64,000 nucleotides of DNA from the NCBI GenBank assembly GCA_934569045.1, contig CAKTJX010000002.1:1-64000 (forward strand). Reading direction: 5' to 3'. The position numbers and the translations under genes were made by a program. Numbering within the stretch: position 1 is the first letter of the stretch; each line of letters begins with the position of its first letter. The notes beneath the pieces were generated by a model, which made no database searches, was not told where the DNA came from, and worked only from the letters and a program-made list of their open reading frames with translations. Below are positions 35,582-43,413 of the stretch, piece by piece. Source of the stretch: an uncultured Oscillospiraceae bacterium. Lineage in GTDB: Bacteria > Bacillota > Clostridia > Oscillospirales > Oscillospiraceae.

Positions 35582-36784
35582 CTACCGCTGCCGGGATACC
35601 CGTTTCCCGGGATGGCGCAGGATTTTCTTGCGAATCTCCAGCACGGTGAGGATTCCCAGCACCCTGCCGGAGGGAAGCCCTGCCGCGGCGATTATCTCGT
35701 CTACGGCGGTAGGTGCTTCTCCCACGGCGGCGAGCACCGCCTTTTCATCCAAGGAAAGGCCCGCAAAGGGGTCATTTTGTTCACTATACGGCCTGGATGG
35801 CCCGTTGTCAATGGTTTTTTGCGGAATTTTTGGAATCGGCGCGCTCTTTTCGGGGCGGTTTTCCGGCGGAACCGGCGCCTGTGCCGCCCCGCTCCCGGAA
35901 AGCTTGCCCGTATAGAGCCCCTCGTATTCGCCCATGATATCCAGCCCGGAACAGATGGCTATTGCCCCGCTGCGAAGCAGCCGGTTGGAGCCCGCGAAGC
36001 TCTCCATGTCCACATTTCCCGGCACCACAAACACATCCCGGCCCTGCTCCAGGGCATGGCGGGCCGTCAGCAGAGAGCCGCTGCGCTCCGGAGCCTCGAT
36101 TACCGCCACACCGCAGCTGAGGCCGCTGATGATCCGGTTTCGCTTGGGGAAATTCCATTTTATAGGCGGCGTCCCTGGGGCAAACTCCGATAGAATGCAC
36201 CCCAGGCGCTCCGTCTGCGCAAAGAGCTCCCGGTTCTGCCGTGGATAGACAATATCCGCCCCGCAGCCCAGAACTCCCACTGCCGGAAGTTCCAGCCCCA
36301 GCGCAGCCCCCATGGCCGCGCCGTCGATGCCCTCCGCCAGACCGGAAACCACCAGGCCGCCCTGCTCCGCAATCTCTTTTCCGATGCGCTTGGCTGCCTG
36401 AATGCCATAGAGGGAGGCCTTCCGGGTGCCCACAACGCCGATGGCCGCCAAATGGTCAAAATCCGGCAGTCTTCCCTTGTAGTAGAGCACCATGGGTGGA
36501 TCGTAAATGGCCTGGAGCCGTTTGGGATAGGCGCTGTCTCCGAAGGGCAGCACAGAAATGCCCAGCCGGGAGCAGTCCGACAATATTTTCTCCGCCCCGG
36601 ACAGGTCCCGGTCACAGAGGGCGGCCAGATTCTGCTCGTTGAGGCCCTGTATCTTCGATTCCGCAATTTCCTCCTTGGAGGCGAAAAACAGGTCCTCCGG
36701 GTCCCCGAAGTGCCGCAGCAGGGCGGCCTTGAGCCCATCGCCCACCTCCGGGCGGCTGGCAAGCCACAGCCAATAGAGCAGCAT
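35582..36784 (-). CDS. dprA: DNA-processing protein DprA/Smf
   Basis: 400-aa protein that protects incoming single-stranded DNA and loads RecA during transformation. Helical N-terminal region (about 1-75), Rossmann-like core with VGTRKASLYG, GLAEGIDGAA, PRQNRELF and FPKRNRIISGLS, then a linker and a C-terminal winged helix (ALSLDEKAVLAAVGEAPT-like, from about residue 340). ATG at 36784 behind AAGGAGGG. The order trmH-dprA-topA-trmFO is shared with other Firmicutes. No other competence gene is visible here. Confidence 0.95.
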   Translation of the reverse strand: MLLYWLWLASRPEVGDGLKAALLRHFGDPEDLFFASKEEIAESKIQGLNEQNLAALCDRDLSGAEKILSDCSRLGISVLPFGDSAYPKRLQAIYDPPMVLYYKGRLPDFDHLAAIGVVGTRKASLYGIQAAKRIGKEIAEQGGLVVSGLAEGIDGAAMGAALGLELPAVGVLGCGADIVYPRQNRELFAQTERLGCILSEFAPGTPPIKWNFPKRNRIISGLSCGVAVIEAPERSGSLLTARHALEQGRDVFVVPGNVDMESFAGSNRLLRSGAIAICSGLDIMGEYEGLYTGKLSGSGAAQAPVPPENRPEKSAPIPKIPQKTIDNGPSRPYSEQNDPFAGLSLDEKAVLAAVGEAPTAVDEIIAAAGLPSGRVLGILTVLEIRKKILRHPGKRVSRQR

Positions 36785-36805
36785 ATCCGGTTCCCTCCTT
36801 AAAAA

Positions 36806-37555
36806 TCAAAATTTTCCCATCTGCCACATGACGGCGGTGGCCGCCACGGCGGCATTCAGGGATTCGCAGTGGGGATGCATGGGGATGATCAGCGCCTGGG
36901 CCGCCTCCTCCAGAATCTCCTGCCGGACGCCCTGGCCCTCGCTGCCGATGACCACGGCCATGGCCCCCACATCCGCCTGCCGGATATCCCGGGCAGAGGA
37001 CCGCAGGGCCGTCACAGCAACGGGAATGCCCGCCTGGCGGCAGCTTTCCCGGGCCGCTTCCCAGGTGGTCACGGTGATGTCCCGCCGGAACACCGCCCCC
37101 ATGCTGGCCCGGACCACTTTATGGCTGAAGGGATCGGCGCAGCCCTCCAGCAGGGCCACCGGCACACTCCAGGCATCCGCCGTCCGCAGAATAGTGCCCA
37201 CATTACCTGGGTCCTGGATGCCGTCCAGCAGCAGCATCCCCTTTTCGGGCACAAAAGCCCGCTTTTCCGGCAGGCGGCACAGGAATACCGCCCCCTGGGG
37301 GGACTCCATGGGAGAAATGGCCTCCATCACCTCCCGGCTTACCCGGATGCGGCGGCAGCTTTCCGGCACCTGGGCCTCCACCCCGTCCGTCAAAAACACC
37401 GTGTCCAGCCCCGGACAGTAGCGGACCGCCTCCGCCAGCAGCTTGGTCCCATCGGAGACGAAGAGCCCGGCCTCCTCCCTGGCCTTCCGGGAGGTAAGCA
37501 GCTTTCGCACCTGCTGTACCAGCGGATTTTTGCGGGATGTAATCCGTTCTTCCAT
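36806..37555 (-). CDS. SpoU/TrmH family RNA 2'-O-methyltransferase
   Basis: 249-aa SPOUT methyltransferase. An N-terminal substrate-binding domain (RITSRKNPLVQQVRKL) precedes the knot domain with LDGIQDPGNVGTILRTADAW (motif 1), VIGSEGQGV (motif 2) and IPMHPHCESLNAAVAATAVMW (motif 3, SAM-binding). The RNA target (23S rRNA or tRNA) cannot be assigned. The ATG at 37555 overlaps the ktrA stop; a GTG one codon earlier is an equal alternative. Confidence 0.92.
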   Translation of the reverse strand: MEERITSRKNPLVQQVRKLLTSRKAREEAGLFVSDGTKLLAEAVRYCPGLDTVFLTDGVEAQVPESCRRIRVSREVMEAISPMESPQGAVFLCRLPEKRAFVPEKGMLLLDGIQDPGNVGTILRTADAWSVPVALLEGCADPFSHKVVRASMGAVFRRDITVTTWEAARESCRQAGIPVAVTALRSSARDIRQADVGAMAVVIGSEGQGVRQEILEEAAQALIIPMHPHCESLNAAVAATAVMWQMGKF

Positions 37556-38202
37556 CACAGCTTCTGTACCTTTTCGAGAGCCAGGTTGTCCCCCAGCACC
37601 ACCAGGGTATCCCCCTGACGGATTACATAGTCCGCGGCGGGGGACACATTGGTCTTGCCCTCGTTTTCCACGGCGATGATGTTCACCCCCAGCTTGGCCC
37701 GCACATTCAGCTCCCGGAAATTCTTGCCCACCCAGCTCTTGGGGGCGGGCACATCCAGGATGCCGAACTCCTCGGACAGCTCAATGTAATCCAATACATT
37801 GTGGCTGTTCAGCGTCCGCGCCAGCCGCTGGGCGGACTCCTGCTCCGGGATCAGCACCCGGTCTACCCCCAGCTTCTCCAGCACCTTCCGGTGGGTCTCG
37901 TCATGGGCCTTGCAGACCACAAAGGGAACCCCCAGCTCCTTCAGATTCATCACAATCAGCACCGAAGCGCCCAGATTGTCTCCGATGGCCACCACGGCGC
38001 AGTCCAGATTGCGAACTCCCAGGGCCTTCAGAACTTCTTTATCCTGGGCGTCCCCCACCACTGCGTGGGTCACGTCCGTGGAAATCTGCTGCACAAAATC
38101 TGCCCGGATATCCAGTGCCAGCACCTCAGCCCCCAGCTTGCACAGCTGCCGGGCCAGGGCGGAGCCGAAGCGGCCCAGGCCAATCACAACATAGGATTTC
38201 AT
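37555..38202 (-). CDS. ktrA: Potassium uptake regulatory subunit KtrA/TrkA
   Basis: 215-aa cytosolic RCK protein gating KtrB. The N-terminal RCK_N (Rossmann) domain begins MKSYVVIGLGRFGSALARQL with the nucleotide-binding GxGxxG, then DIRADFVQQISTDVTHAVVGDAQD; RCK_C follows from about residue 135 (NVRAKLGVNIIAVENEG ... IRQGDTLVVLGDN). ATG at 38202 with AAGGAGG; 11 bp after ktrB. Confidence 0.95.
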   Translation of the reverse strand: MKSYVVIGLGRFGSALARQLCKLGAEVLALDIRADFVQQISTDVTHAVVGDAQDKEVLKALGVRNLDCAVVAIGDNLGASVLIVMNLKELGVPFVVCKAHDETHRKVLEKLGVDRVLIPEQESAQRLARTLNSHNVLDYIELSEEFGILDVPAPKSWVGKNFRELNVRAKLGVNIIAVENEGKTNVSPAADYVIRQGDTLVVLGDNLALEKVQKL

Positions 38203-38213
38203 TGCGTTCCTCC

Positions 38214-39593
38214 TTATCCAATGAGCAGGCTGGTCTGGGCATAGCGGAACCGCTCGGCAGCCCGGTCTCCCGACAGGAAGCCCAGACTGATGGTCAGCAC
38301 ACCCACCCGGCCGAAATACATATACAGAATGATGAGGCACTGTGCGGGAATACTCAGCGCCGTGGTGGTCCCCGCCGTCAGGCCCACCGTGGCCAGGGCG
38401 GAAACGGATTCATACAGGGCATTCACAAAGGACACCGGCGACGTGGCGCAGATGAAGACCGCCCCGAAAAAGGCCAGCAGCACCATGGTCATGGCAATGG
38501 TCATGGCATCCAGCACCTGGCTGTCCGGGATGGTCCGGCGGAAGGCGCAGACCGAGCTCTTCCCCCGCAGCCGCGCCCAGAGGAACAGCATCAGCACCAC
38601 AAAGGTGACGGTTTTGAGGCCGCCGGCCGTAGAGCCGGAGGAGCCGCCGATGAGCATAAAGAGCATAGCGGCCGCCTTGCCCCCATCGGTCAAAGCCCCC
38701 TGGTCGATGGCGGCGAAGCCGGCGGTCCGCAATGTCACGGACTGGAAGAAGCCATTCAGCAGCTTTTCCCACACGGGCATTCCCCCCAGGGTTCCCGGAT
38801 TGTTCCACTCCAGCAGGCACATCACCGCCCAGCCGGAGATCAGCAGCCCCAGGGTGGTACACAGCACCAGGCGACTGTAAACGCTCATGCGGGAGAAGGG
38901 CTTTCGCTCCGCCAGCTCCTCCCACACGAGAAAGCCCAGTCCGCCGACGATCACCAGGGCCCCCAGGGTCAGCAGAACCACAGGATCGTCCTGGAACTGC
39001 ATCAGGCTGCTGCCGGGCTCCAGAAAGCCGAACAAATCAAAGCCCGCGTTGCAGAAGGCGGACACGGCGTGAAAAATTCCCAGCCACAGGGCTTTGGAAA
39101 ATCCGAACCGGGGCCAGAAGTACAGCGTCAGAATCAGCGCCCCCAGGCCTTCTACGCTGAGGCTGCCGAAGAGCACCGTCCTTTGCAGCCGGACCACCCC
39201 TTCCATGCCGTTGAGGCTCAGGGCCTGGGCCATGACCATGCGCTGCTTCAGGCTGACCCGCTTGCGCAGCAGGAAAATAAACAGGGTCGCCATGGACATA
39301 AAGCCCAGGCCCCCCACCTCAATCAGGCACAGCAGCACCCCCTGGCCGAAGGGAGACCACTGGCTCCAGGTGTCAAAGGGAGTAAGCCCCGTGACACAGG
39401 TGGCGGAGGTGGCTGTAAACAGCGCCTTCAGCCAGGGACAGCGCCCCCCACTCCGGGATGCCGCCGGAAGGGTCAGCAGCCAGGCCCCCAGAAGAATAAT
39501 CCCCGCAAAGGCCAGCGCAATGACCTGCATAGGACGGATGGGCTTCCCCCGCCGCTCTCTGTTCCAGAGAAACAGCCGATTTTGCAGCCGCAT
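38214..39593 (-). CDS. ktrB: Potassium uptake channel subunit KtrB (TrkH family)
   Basis: 459-aa membrane protein with four MPM repeats. Filter-like loops are visible at TATSATCVTGLTPFDTW, SAFCNAGFDLFGF, TLRTAGFAAIDQGA and SALATVGLTAGTTTALS. The ATG at 39593 (MRLQNRLFLW) is preferred because GGAGG lies seven bases upstream; that site lies within a longer frame starting at 39617. First gene of the ktrB-ktrA-trmH-dprA-topA-trmFO run, with its promoter in the shared palindrome at 39656-39698. Confidence 0.95.
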   Translation of the reverse strand: MRLQNRLFLWNRERRGKPIRPMQVIALAFAGIILLGAWLLTLPAASRSGGRCPWLKALFTATSATCVTGLTPFDTWSQWSPFGQGVLLCLIEVGGLGFMSMATLFIFLLRKRVSLKQRMVMAQALSLNGMEGVVRLQRTVLFGSLSVEGLGALILTLYFWPRFGFSKALWLGIFHAVSAFCNAGFDLFGFLEPGSSLMQFQDDPVVLLTLGALVIVGGLGFLVWEELAERKPFSRMSVYSRLVLCTTLGLLISGWAVMCLLEWNNPGTLGGMPVWEKLLNGFFQSVTLRTAGFAAIDQGALTDGGKAAAMLFMLIGGSSGSTAGGLKTVTFVVLMLFLWARLRGKSSVCAFRRTIPDSQVLDAMTIAMTMVLLAFFGAVFICATSPVSFVNALYESVSALATVGLTAGTTTALSIPAQCLIILYMYFGRVGVLTISLGFLSGDRAAERFRYAQTSLLIG

Positions 39594-39643
39594 GGAACCG
39601 CCTCCTTTTTTGCCCATAAAAGTGCATTTTAACTACTGCGCCT

Positions 39644-39671
39644 ATTATAACAGTCTTTTCCCCTTTTGCAA
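39644..39671 (-). promoter_or_regulatory. Promoter of ktrB operon (left half of shared palindrome)
   Basis: Minus-strand TTGCAA (39671-39666), 16 bp, TATAAT (39649-39644). The -35 box is the inner end of the left arm of the inverted repeat at 39656-39698. Confidence 0.75.
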
Positions 39672-39698
39672 GGGGCATCCCATTGCAAAAGGGGAAAA
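39656..39698. promoter_or_regulatory. Perfect 16-bp inverted repeat between divergent promoters
   Basis: TTTTCCCCTTTTGCAA (39656-39671) and its exact complement TTGCAAAAGGGGAAAA (39683-39698) are separated by 11 bp. Each inner TTGCAA is the -35 box of one of the two divergent promoters (ktrB leftward, pcp rightward). It cannot be an ordinary terminator for either gene, since transcription leaves in both directions; a regulator binding site is likely. Confidence 0.7.
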
Positions 39699-39711
39699 AT
39701 AGAAGTATACT
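39683..39711 (+). promoter_or_regulatory. Promoter of pcp (right half of shared palindrome)
   Basis: TTGCAA (39683-39688), 17 bp, TATACT (39706-39711); leader of about 27 nt. Confidence 0.75.
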
Positions 39712-39744
39712 GTGGATAGATTTTGAAAAAGGAGCGTTCTCGCC

Positions 39745-40389
39745 ATGAAATTGCTGCTGACGGGCTTTGAGCCCTTCGCCGGAGACACCGTCAATCCCGC
39801 CCTGGAAGCGGTAAAGGCCCTGCCGGAGCGGATTGACTCCGTGCAGATTGTAAAGCTCGCGGTGCCCACTGTGTTCCGGGAGTCCATTGACCTTGTGACC
39901 CAGGCCATTGCCCACATCCACCCCGATGCGGTGCTCTGTGTGGGGCAGGCAGGAGGCCGGGCCCAGATCACTCCGGAGCGGGTCGCCATCAACCTGGACG
40001 ATGCCCCGGTGCCGGACAACAAGGGCAGTCAGCCGGTGGATACCCCCATTTTCCCCGATGGGGACAGCGCCTATTTTGCCACCCTGCCCATCAAGGCCAT
40101 GGTCCGCGCCATCCGGGAGGCCGGGATTCCTGCCGCCGTCAGCAACACCGCCGGGACCTATGTGTGCAATCACCTGATGTATGGGGTGCTCTACACTCTG
40201 GCAAAAAAACACCCCGGCGTGAAGGGCGGCTTCGTCCATGTGCCCTTCCTGCCGGAGCAGGCCAGTCTTCGCAATCCCCCCGCCCCCAGCCTAACCATGG
40301 CAGAAATCCTTACAGGCCTCACCGCCGCCATTTCCGCCATCGGAAAAGAACAGCCGAACCTTTCCACAGCCGAAGGGGCGGTCTGTTAA
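39745..40389 (+). CDS. pcp: Pyroglutamyl peptidase I
   Basis: 214-aa cytosolic cysteine peptidase (C15) removing N-terminal pyroglutamate. Begins MKLLLTGFEPFAGDTVNPALE, the family signature. The Glu-containing block is CVGQAGGRAQITPERVAIN, the catalytic Cys is in NTAGTYVCNHLMYG and the His in GGFVHVPFLPEQ. ATG at 39745 behind AAGGAG. The stop coincides with the left edge of the repeat element starting at 40388. Divergent from ktrB with overlapping control sequences. Confidence 0.95.
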   Translation: MKLLLTGFEPFAGDTVNPALEAVKALPERIDSVQIVKLAVPTVFRESIDLVTQAIAHIHPDAVLCVGQAGGRAQITPERVAINLDDAPVPDNKGSQPVDTPIFPDGDSAYFATLPIKAMVRAIREAGIPAAVSNTAGTYVCNHLMYGVLYTLAKKHPGVKGGFVHVPFLPEQASLRNPPAPSLTMAEILTGLTAAISAIGKEQPNLSTAEGAVC

Positions 40390-40583
40390 CGCAAATCGAG
40401 CGTTGAAATCTTCCAAATTTCACAGATATTTCGGGTATTTTAAAGTTTTTGAGTCTCGTAGGGGCGGCTACTAGCCGCCCGGAAGGTATCGGAAGTGAGC
40501 TGTGGAAATGAAACGCTCAGGCCCGGTCGTTTCCGGGCGGCTGATAGCCGCCCCTACTGGAAAGGTTATTTTACAACAGCCCC
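40388..40583. repeat. MITE-like palindromic element, type II/I chimera (copy E)
   Basis: The left end AACGCAAATCGAGCGTTGA and the following AT-rich stretch match the type II terminus. The centre carries GTAGGGGCGGCTACTAGCCGCCC and GGGCGGCTGATAGCCGCCCCTAC. The right end TATTTTACAACAGCCCC is that of type I (copy A). The element fills the gap between the convergent pcp and lipoprotein genes; its left edge meets the pcp stop, its right edge stops 1 bp from the other stop. Confidence 0.8.
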
Positions 40584-40584
40584 T

Positions 40585-42048
40585 CTACCACAGCGTATCC
40601 TTCGCATCCGGGTAGCCGAAGACCTCCTTCAGCTCCGCATAGGCGGGGGTCAGGCTGCCGTCCTGTTCATAACGCCAGGGATAGCCGTACTCGTTTCCCT
40701 CGAAGGACACCAGGCAGTCCGGGTGCACCTGCTGGAACCGGTCCAGCTCCTCCTGGGAGGCCTTGGGCTTGACATAGACGAAGCACTCCAGGGGCAGGTC
40801 ATCCAGGGCGGACAAATCCTCTACCTTCGTATAGCTGAGATTCAGCCGCTTCAGGCTCTCGCACTGGGCCAGAGGCGTGATATCCGTCAGCAGGCCGCAG
40901 TTGGACAGCTCCAGAAATTCCAGCTTCTTGCAGTTTTCAAAGGGGGTCAGGTCCTTGATAATGGAGCCGGAAACGATAATGGCTTTCAGATTCGGCATCT
41001 CCGCCACCCAGCTCCAATCGGACAGGGCCTCGTTGTGGCCGAAGTCGATAAACTGTACATCCTCACAGTATTTCAGCTGCTTGACTGTGCTGTTGAACAC
41101 GTTGTACACATACCGCAGCACCGTCCGGTCCGTCAGGCAGCTGCCCGATTTGGCAAAGTAAATGCGCCAGACGATCTTGGTCTGATCCCGGTAGTCCTCC
41201 CGGACCTGGGCCAGCACCTCGTTGCTGAACCGGCAGCTCTCCAGCAGCATATATTTGCAGCCCTTCAGAACGTCCAGGGCCTGCCGCAGCTCCCCTTCCC
41301 GGTCATCCCCCAGGCGCTTGTTTTTGAATTCAATCCGCTCCTCCGTGGTGGACACCCGCTGGCCGAACAGGTCGAAGCTGTAGTGCAGCAGGGCGTTGGG
41401 GGCCGCCTCCTGGAGGGTGTGCACCTCCTCTAAGGACAGGGCGCAGGCATCCTCCCCGTCCATGAGCTCCACAGTTTCCAGCGCCGCCAGCATGGGCAGC
41501 GCTTTTGCCACGCCCTCCACATCCTCCGGCTGGATGCCGGATAAATCCAATTTCTGGGTGTCCTCCGCAATCTGCTGACCCAGAAGAGTGAATTCGCAGC
41601 GGATGGCCGTATTTTCGTAGGTGTCCCGCAGCTGGGCCAGCTGCTCCGGGGTAAAGGTCGGCTCCTGTAGGGTCAACGTTTGCAGGTTCTCCAGGTATTG
41701 AAGCCGCTCCATCAGCTGCGCATAATCCTGGTCCTCCGGCGCAAGCGTCAGCTCGGCGGCATCATCGGGCACATCCCGGCTGCCGAAGGTCAAAGTATAG
41801 CGCACCTCCACCTCCGGATGGGCCGCCCTGTAGCGCGCAATGGCATCGTAGCAGGTGCTGCCGGACAAATCCAGATACTTGAGGCCCGGATAGTCTTCCA
41901 GCTCCCCGATATTCTCCTCCGTCACCACCCGTTCCAGCCGCTCTACGGCCTCCGTTGTCTCGGTGGCCTCTACAGCGGGAACCTCCGCGCCGCAGCCCGC
42001 CAACAGCAACAGCAGCAGCGCCAGAAGCGCTGTCTTCCAACCTTTCAA
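40585..42048 (-). CDS. Leucine-rich-repeat lipoprotein
   Basis: 487-aa lipoprotein. With the TTG start at 42048 the N-terminus is (L)KGWKTALLALLLLLLAGCG, a short lipoprotein signal with the lipobox LLAGC. This start is chosen because the TATAAT at 42079-42084 would place the in-frame ATG at 42072 at about +1, and AAAGGA precedes the TTG. The mature protein has irregular Leu-rich segments, clearest at residues 350-440 (LTPFENCKKLEFLELSNCGLL / ITPLAQCESLKRLNLSYTKV). It is presumably surface-exposed; function unknown. Its stop is 1 bp from a repeat element. Confidence 0.8.
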   Translation of the reverse strand: MKGWKTALLALLLLLLAGCGAEVPAVEATETTEAVERLERVVTEENIGELEDYPGLKYLDLSGSTCYDAIARYRAAHPEVEVRYTLTFGSRDVPDDAAELTLAPEDQDYAQLMERLQYLENLQTLTLQEPTFTPEQLAQLRDTYENTAIRCEFTLLGQQIAEDTQKLDLSGIQPEDVEGVAKALPMLAALETVELMDGEDACALSLEEVHTLQEAAPNALLHYSFDLFGQRVSTTEERIEFKNKRLGDDREGELRQALDVLKGCKYMLLESCRFSNEVLAQVREDYRDQTKIVWRIYFAKSGSCLTDRTVLRYVYNVFNSTVKQLKYCEDVQFIDFGHNEALSDWSWVAEMPNLKAIIVSGSIIKDLTPFENCKKLEFLELSNCGLLTDITPLAQCESLKRLNLSYTKVEDLSALDDLPLECFVYVKPKASQEELDRFQQVHPDCLVSFEGNEYGYPWRYEQDGSLTPAYAELKEVFGYPDAKDTLW

Positions 42049-42078
42049 TCCGCCACGTCCTTTCCAAATCATGCCGCA

Positions 42079-42107
42079 ATTATACCATGGCCCCTTCCAA
42101 AAAACAA
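42079..42107 (-). promoter_or_regulatory. Promoter of the LRR lipoprotein gene
   Basis: Minus-strand TTGTTT (42107-42102), 17 bp, TATAAT (42084-42079). It supports the TTG start at 42048. Confidence 0.65.
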
Positions 42108-42156
42108 GGCGCATCCCAATTGTTCCCCAATTCCCGGAATCGGATGCAAAAGGGGC

Positions 42157-42187
42157 TTGACATGAAGTCAGCTTTAGGTGTTATAAT
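42157..42187 (+). promoter_or_regulatory. Promoter of the DUF362 gene
   Basis: TTGACA (42157-42162), 19 bp, TATAAT (42182-42187) with an extended TGT before it, which may compensate for the long spacer. Leader about 28 nt. Confidence 0.7.
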
Positions 42188-42221
42188 AGGGGAAATTCAT
42201 TGACAAGGAGGATTCCTCTTT

Positions 42222-43106
42222 ATGGAAAAAGCAAAAGTTTATTTCACCCGTACCATCACCCCGGAGAATGTGATCCGCCTGTACCAGTGCCTGGGCAAGG
42301 AGCTGCCCGGCAAGGTGGCCGTAAAGGTGCACTCCGGCGAGCAGGGCAACCAGAACTTCCTGCGGCCCGAATTCATGAAGCCCATGATCGATGCCGTAAA
42401 CGGCACCGTGGTAGAATGCAACACCGCCTACGGCGGCGCCCGGAACACCACCGAAAAGCACCTGAAGCTCATGGAGTACCACGGCTGGAGCCACTACTTC
42501 CCTGTGGACCTGCTGGATGCTGAGGGCCCGGACCTGGAGCTGGACATTCCCAACGGCAAGCAGATTCACAAAAACTATGTGGGCAAGGATCTGGCAAATT
42601 ACGACTCCATGCTGGTGCTCTCCCACTTCAAGGGTCACCCCATGGGCGGCTTCGGCGGCGCGCTGAAGCAGCTGTCCATCGGCTGCGGCTCCAGCGCCGG
42701 GAAAGCCTACATCCACTCCGCCGGCAAGACCCTGGATCAGAATGTGCTGTGGGACAACATCGCCCCCCAGGATGCCTTCCTGGAGAGCATGGCCGATGCC
42801 GCCAGCAGCGTTGTAAAGTTCTTCAAGGGCAACATGGCCTTTGTAAACGTCATGTGCAATATGAGCGTGGACTGCGACTGCTGCGCCGTGGCCGAGGACC
42901 CCTGCATGAAGGATATCGGCATTCTCTCCTCCCTGGACCCTGTGGCTCTGGATCAGGCCTGCATTGACCTGGTGAACAGCGCCGACGACCCCGGCCGGGA
43001 CCACATGCTGGAGCGCATCAACAGCCGCCACGGCACCCACACCATCGACGCCGCCGCGGAACTGGGCTTCGGCACGAAGGAATACGAACTGATCTGCGTG
43101 GACTGA
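42222..43106 (+). CDS. DUF362 domain protein
   Basis: 294-aa member of the DUF362 family, a group of uncharacterised, probably iron-sulphur or redox-linked proteins. Typical blocks are VAVKVHSGEQGNQNFLRPEF, VVECNTAYGGARNTTEKHL, LSHFKGHPMGGFGGALKQLSIG and DIGILSSLDPVALDQACIDL. A cysteine cluster CNMSVDCDCCAVAEDPC lies near residue 211. It lacks the C-terminal ferredoxin domain that many relatives carry, so a partner may be needed. ATG at 42222, with AAGGAGG upstream. Monocistronic; followed directly by the hairpin array. Confidence 0.85.
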   Translation: MEKAKVYFTRTITPENVIRLYQCLGKELPGKVAVKVHSGEQGNQNFLRPEFMKPMIDAVNGTVVECNTAYGGARNTTEKHLKLMEYHGWSHYFPVDLLDAEGPDLELDIPNGKQIHKNYVGKDLANYDSMLVLSHFKGHPMGGFGGALKQLSIGCGSSAGKAYIHSAGKTLDQNVLWDNIAPQDAFLESMADAASSVVKFFKGNMAFVNVMCNMSVDCDCCAVAEDPCMKDIGILSSLDPVALDQACIDLVNSADDPGRDHMLERINSRHGTHTIDAAAELGFGTKEYELICVD

Positions 43107-43413
43107 GAGCTGTCGTGCGACAGCTCCGATGAAATCCAGCCAGGGGCTGGGTGAAATCTGTCTTTGACAGATGAAATCCAATCTGCGATTGGGTGAAAAT
43201 CACCCTTACGGGTGGAAACAGAGTCCCTTCGGGACGATTGAAATTAGAATGGGCGCGCTGCAAACGAAAATGCAGCGCGCCCATTTTAAATTCGTCCCGC
43301 AGGGACACCACAATCGCCCGCAAGCGGGCGATTTCGTCCGGTCAAAGACCGGATTTCTTCTGCCTTCCAGGCAGATTTCTTTCGGCCGCAGGCCGAATTT
43401 CACTGGCGCAAGC
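43107..43413. repeat. Symmetrical array of short hairpins with GAAATC linkers
   Basis: This fills the whole gap between two convergent genes. On the left six hairpins: 43107-43126, 43136-43150 (CCAGCC-AGG-GGCTGG), 43157-43171 (TCTGTC-TTT-GACAGA), 43178-43192 (CCAATC-TGC-GATTGG), 43201-43214 and 43223-43235 (GTCCC-TTC-GGGAC). In the centre a 15-bp stem with 8-nt loop (43248-43285). On the right five clear hairpins: 43294-43306 (GTCCC-GCA-GGGAC), 43312-43333, 43337-43353, 43359-43375 and 43381-43397, and a weak one at 43405-43414. Linkers read TGAAATC or close variants on the plus strand at left and on the minus strand at right. See findings. Confidence 0.85.
43248..43289. terminator. Central terminator hairpin of the array
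   Basis: AATGGGCGCGCTGCA / TGCAGCGCGCCCATT, 15 bp, loop AACGAAAA, followed on the plus strand by TTTT. It probably ends transcripts of both convergent genes. The stem is nearly the same as that of the terminator at 45568. Confidence 0.75.

Noticed and set aside
39656..39698. Rho-independent terminator
   Set aside because: It lies between divergent genes, upstream of both, and contains their -35 boxes.
43107..43413. CRISPR array
   Set aside because: The units are self-complementary hairpins of varying stem sequence with 6-10-nt linkers; there is no repeat of 20-40 bp, no spacers and no cas genes.
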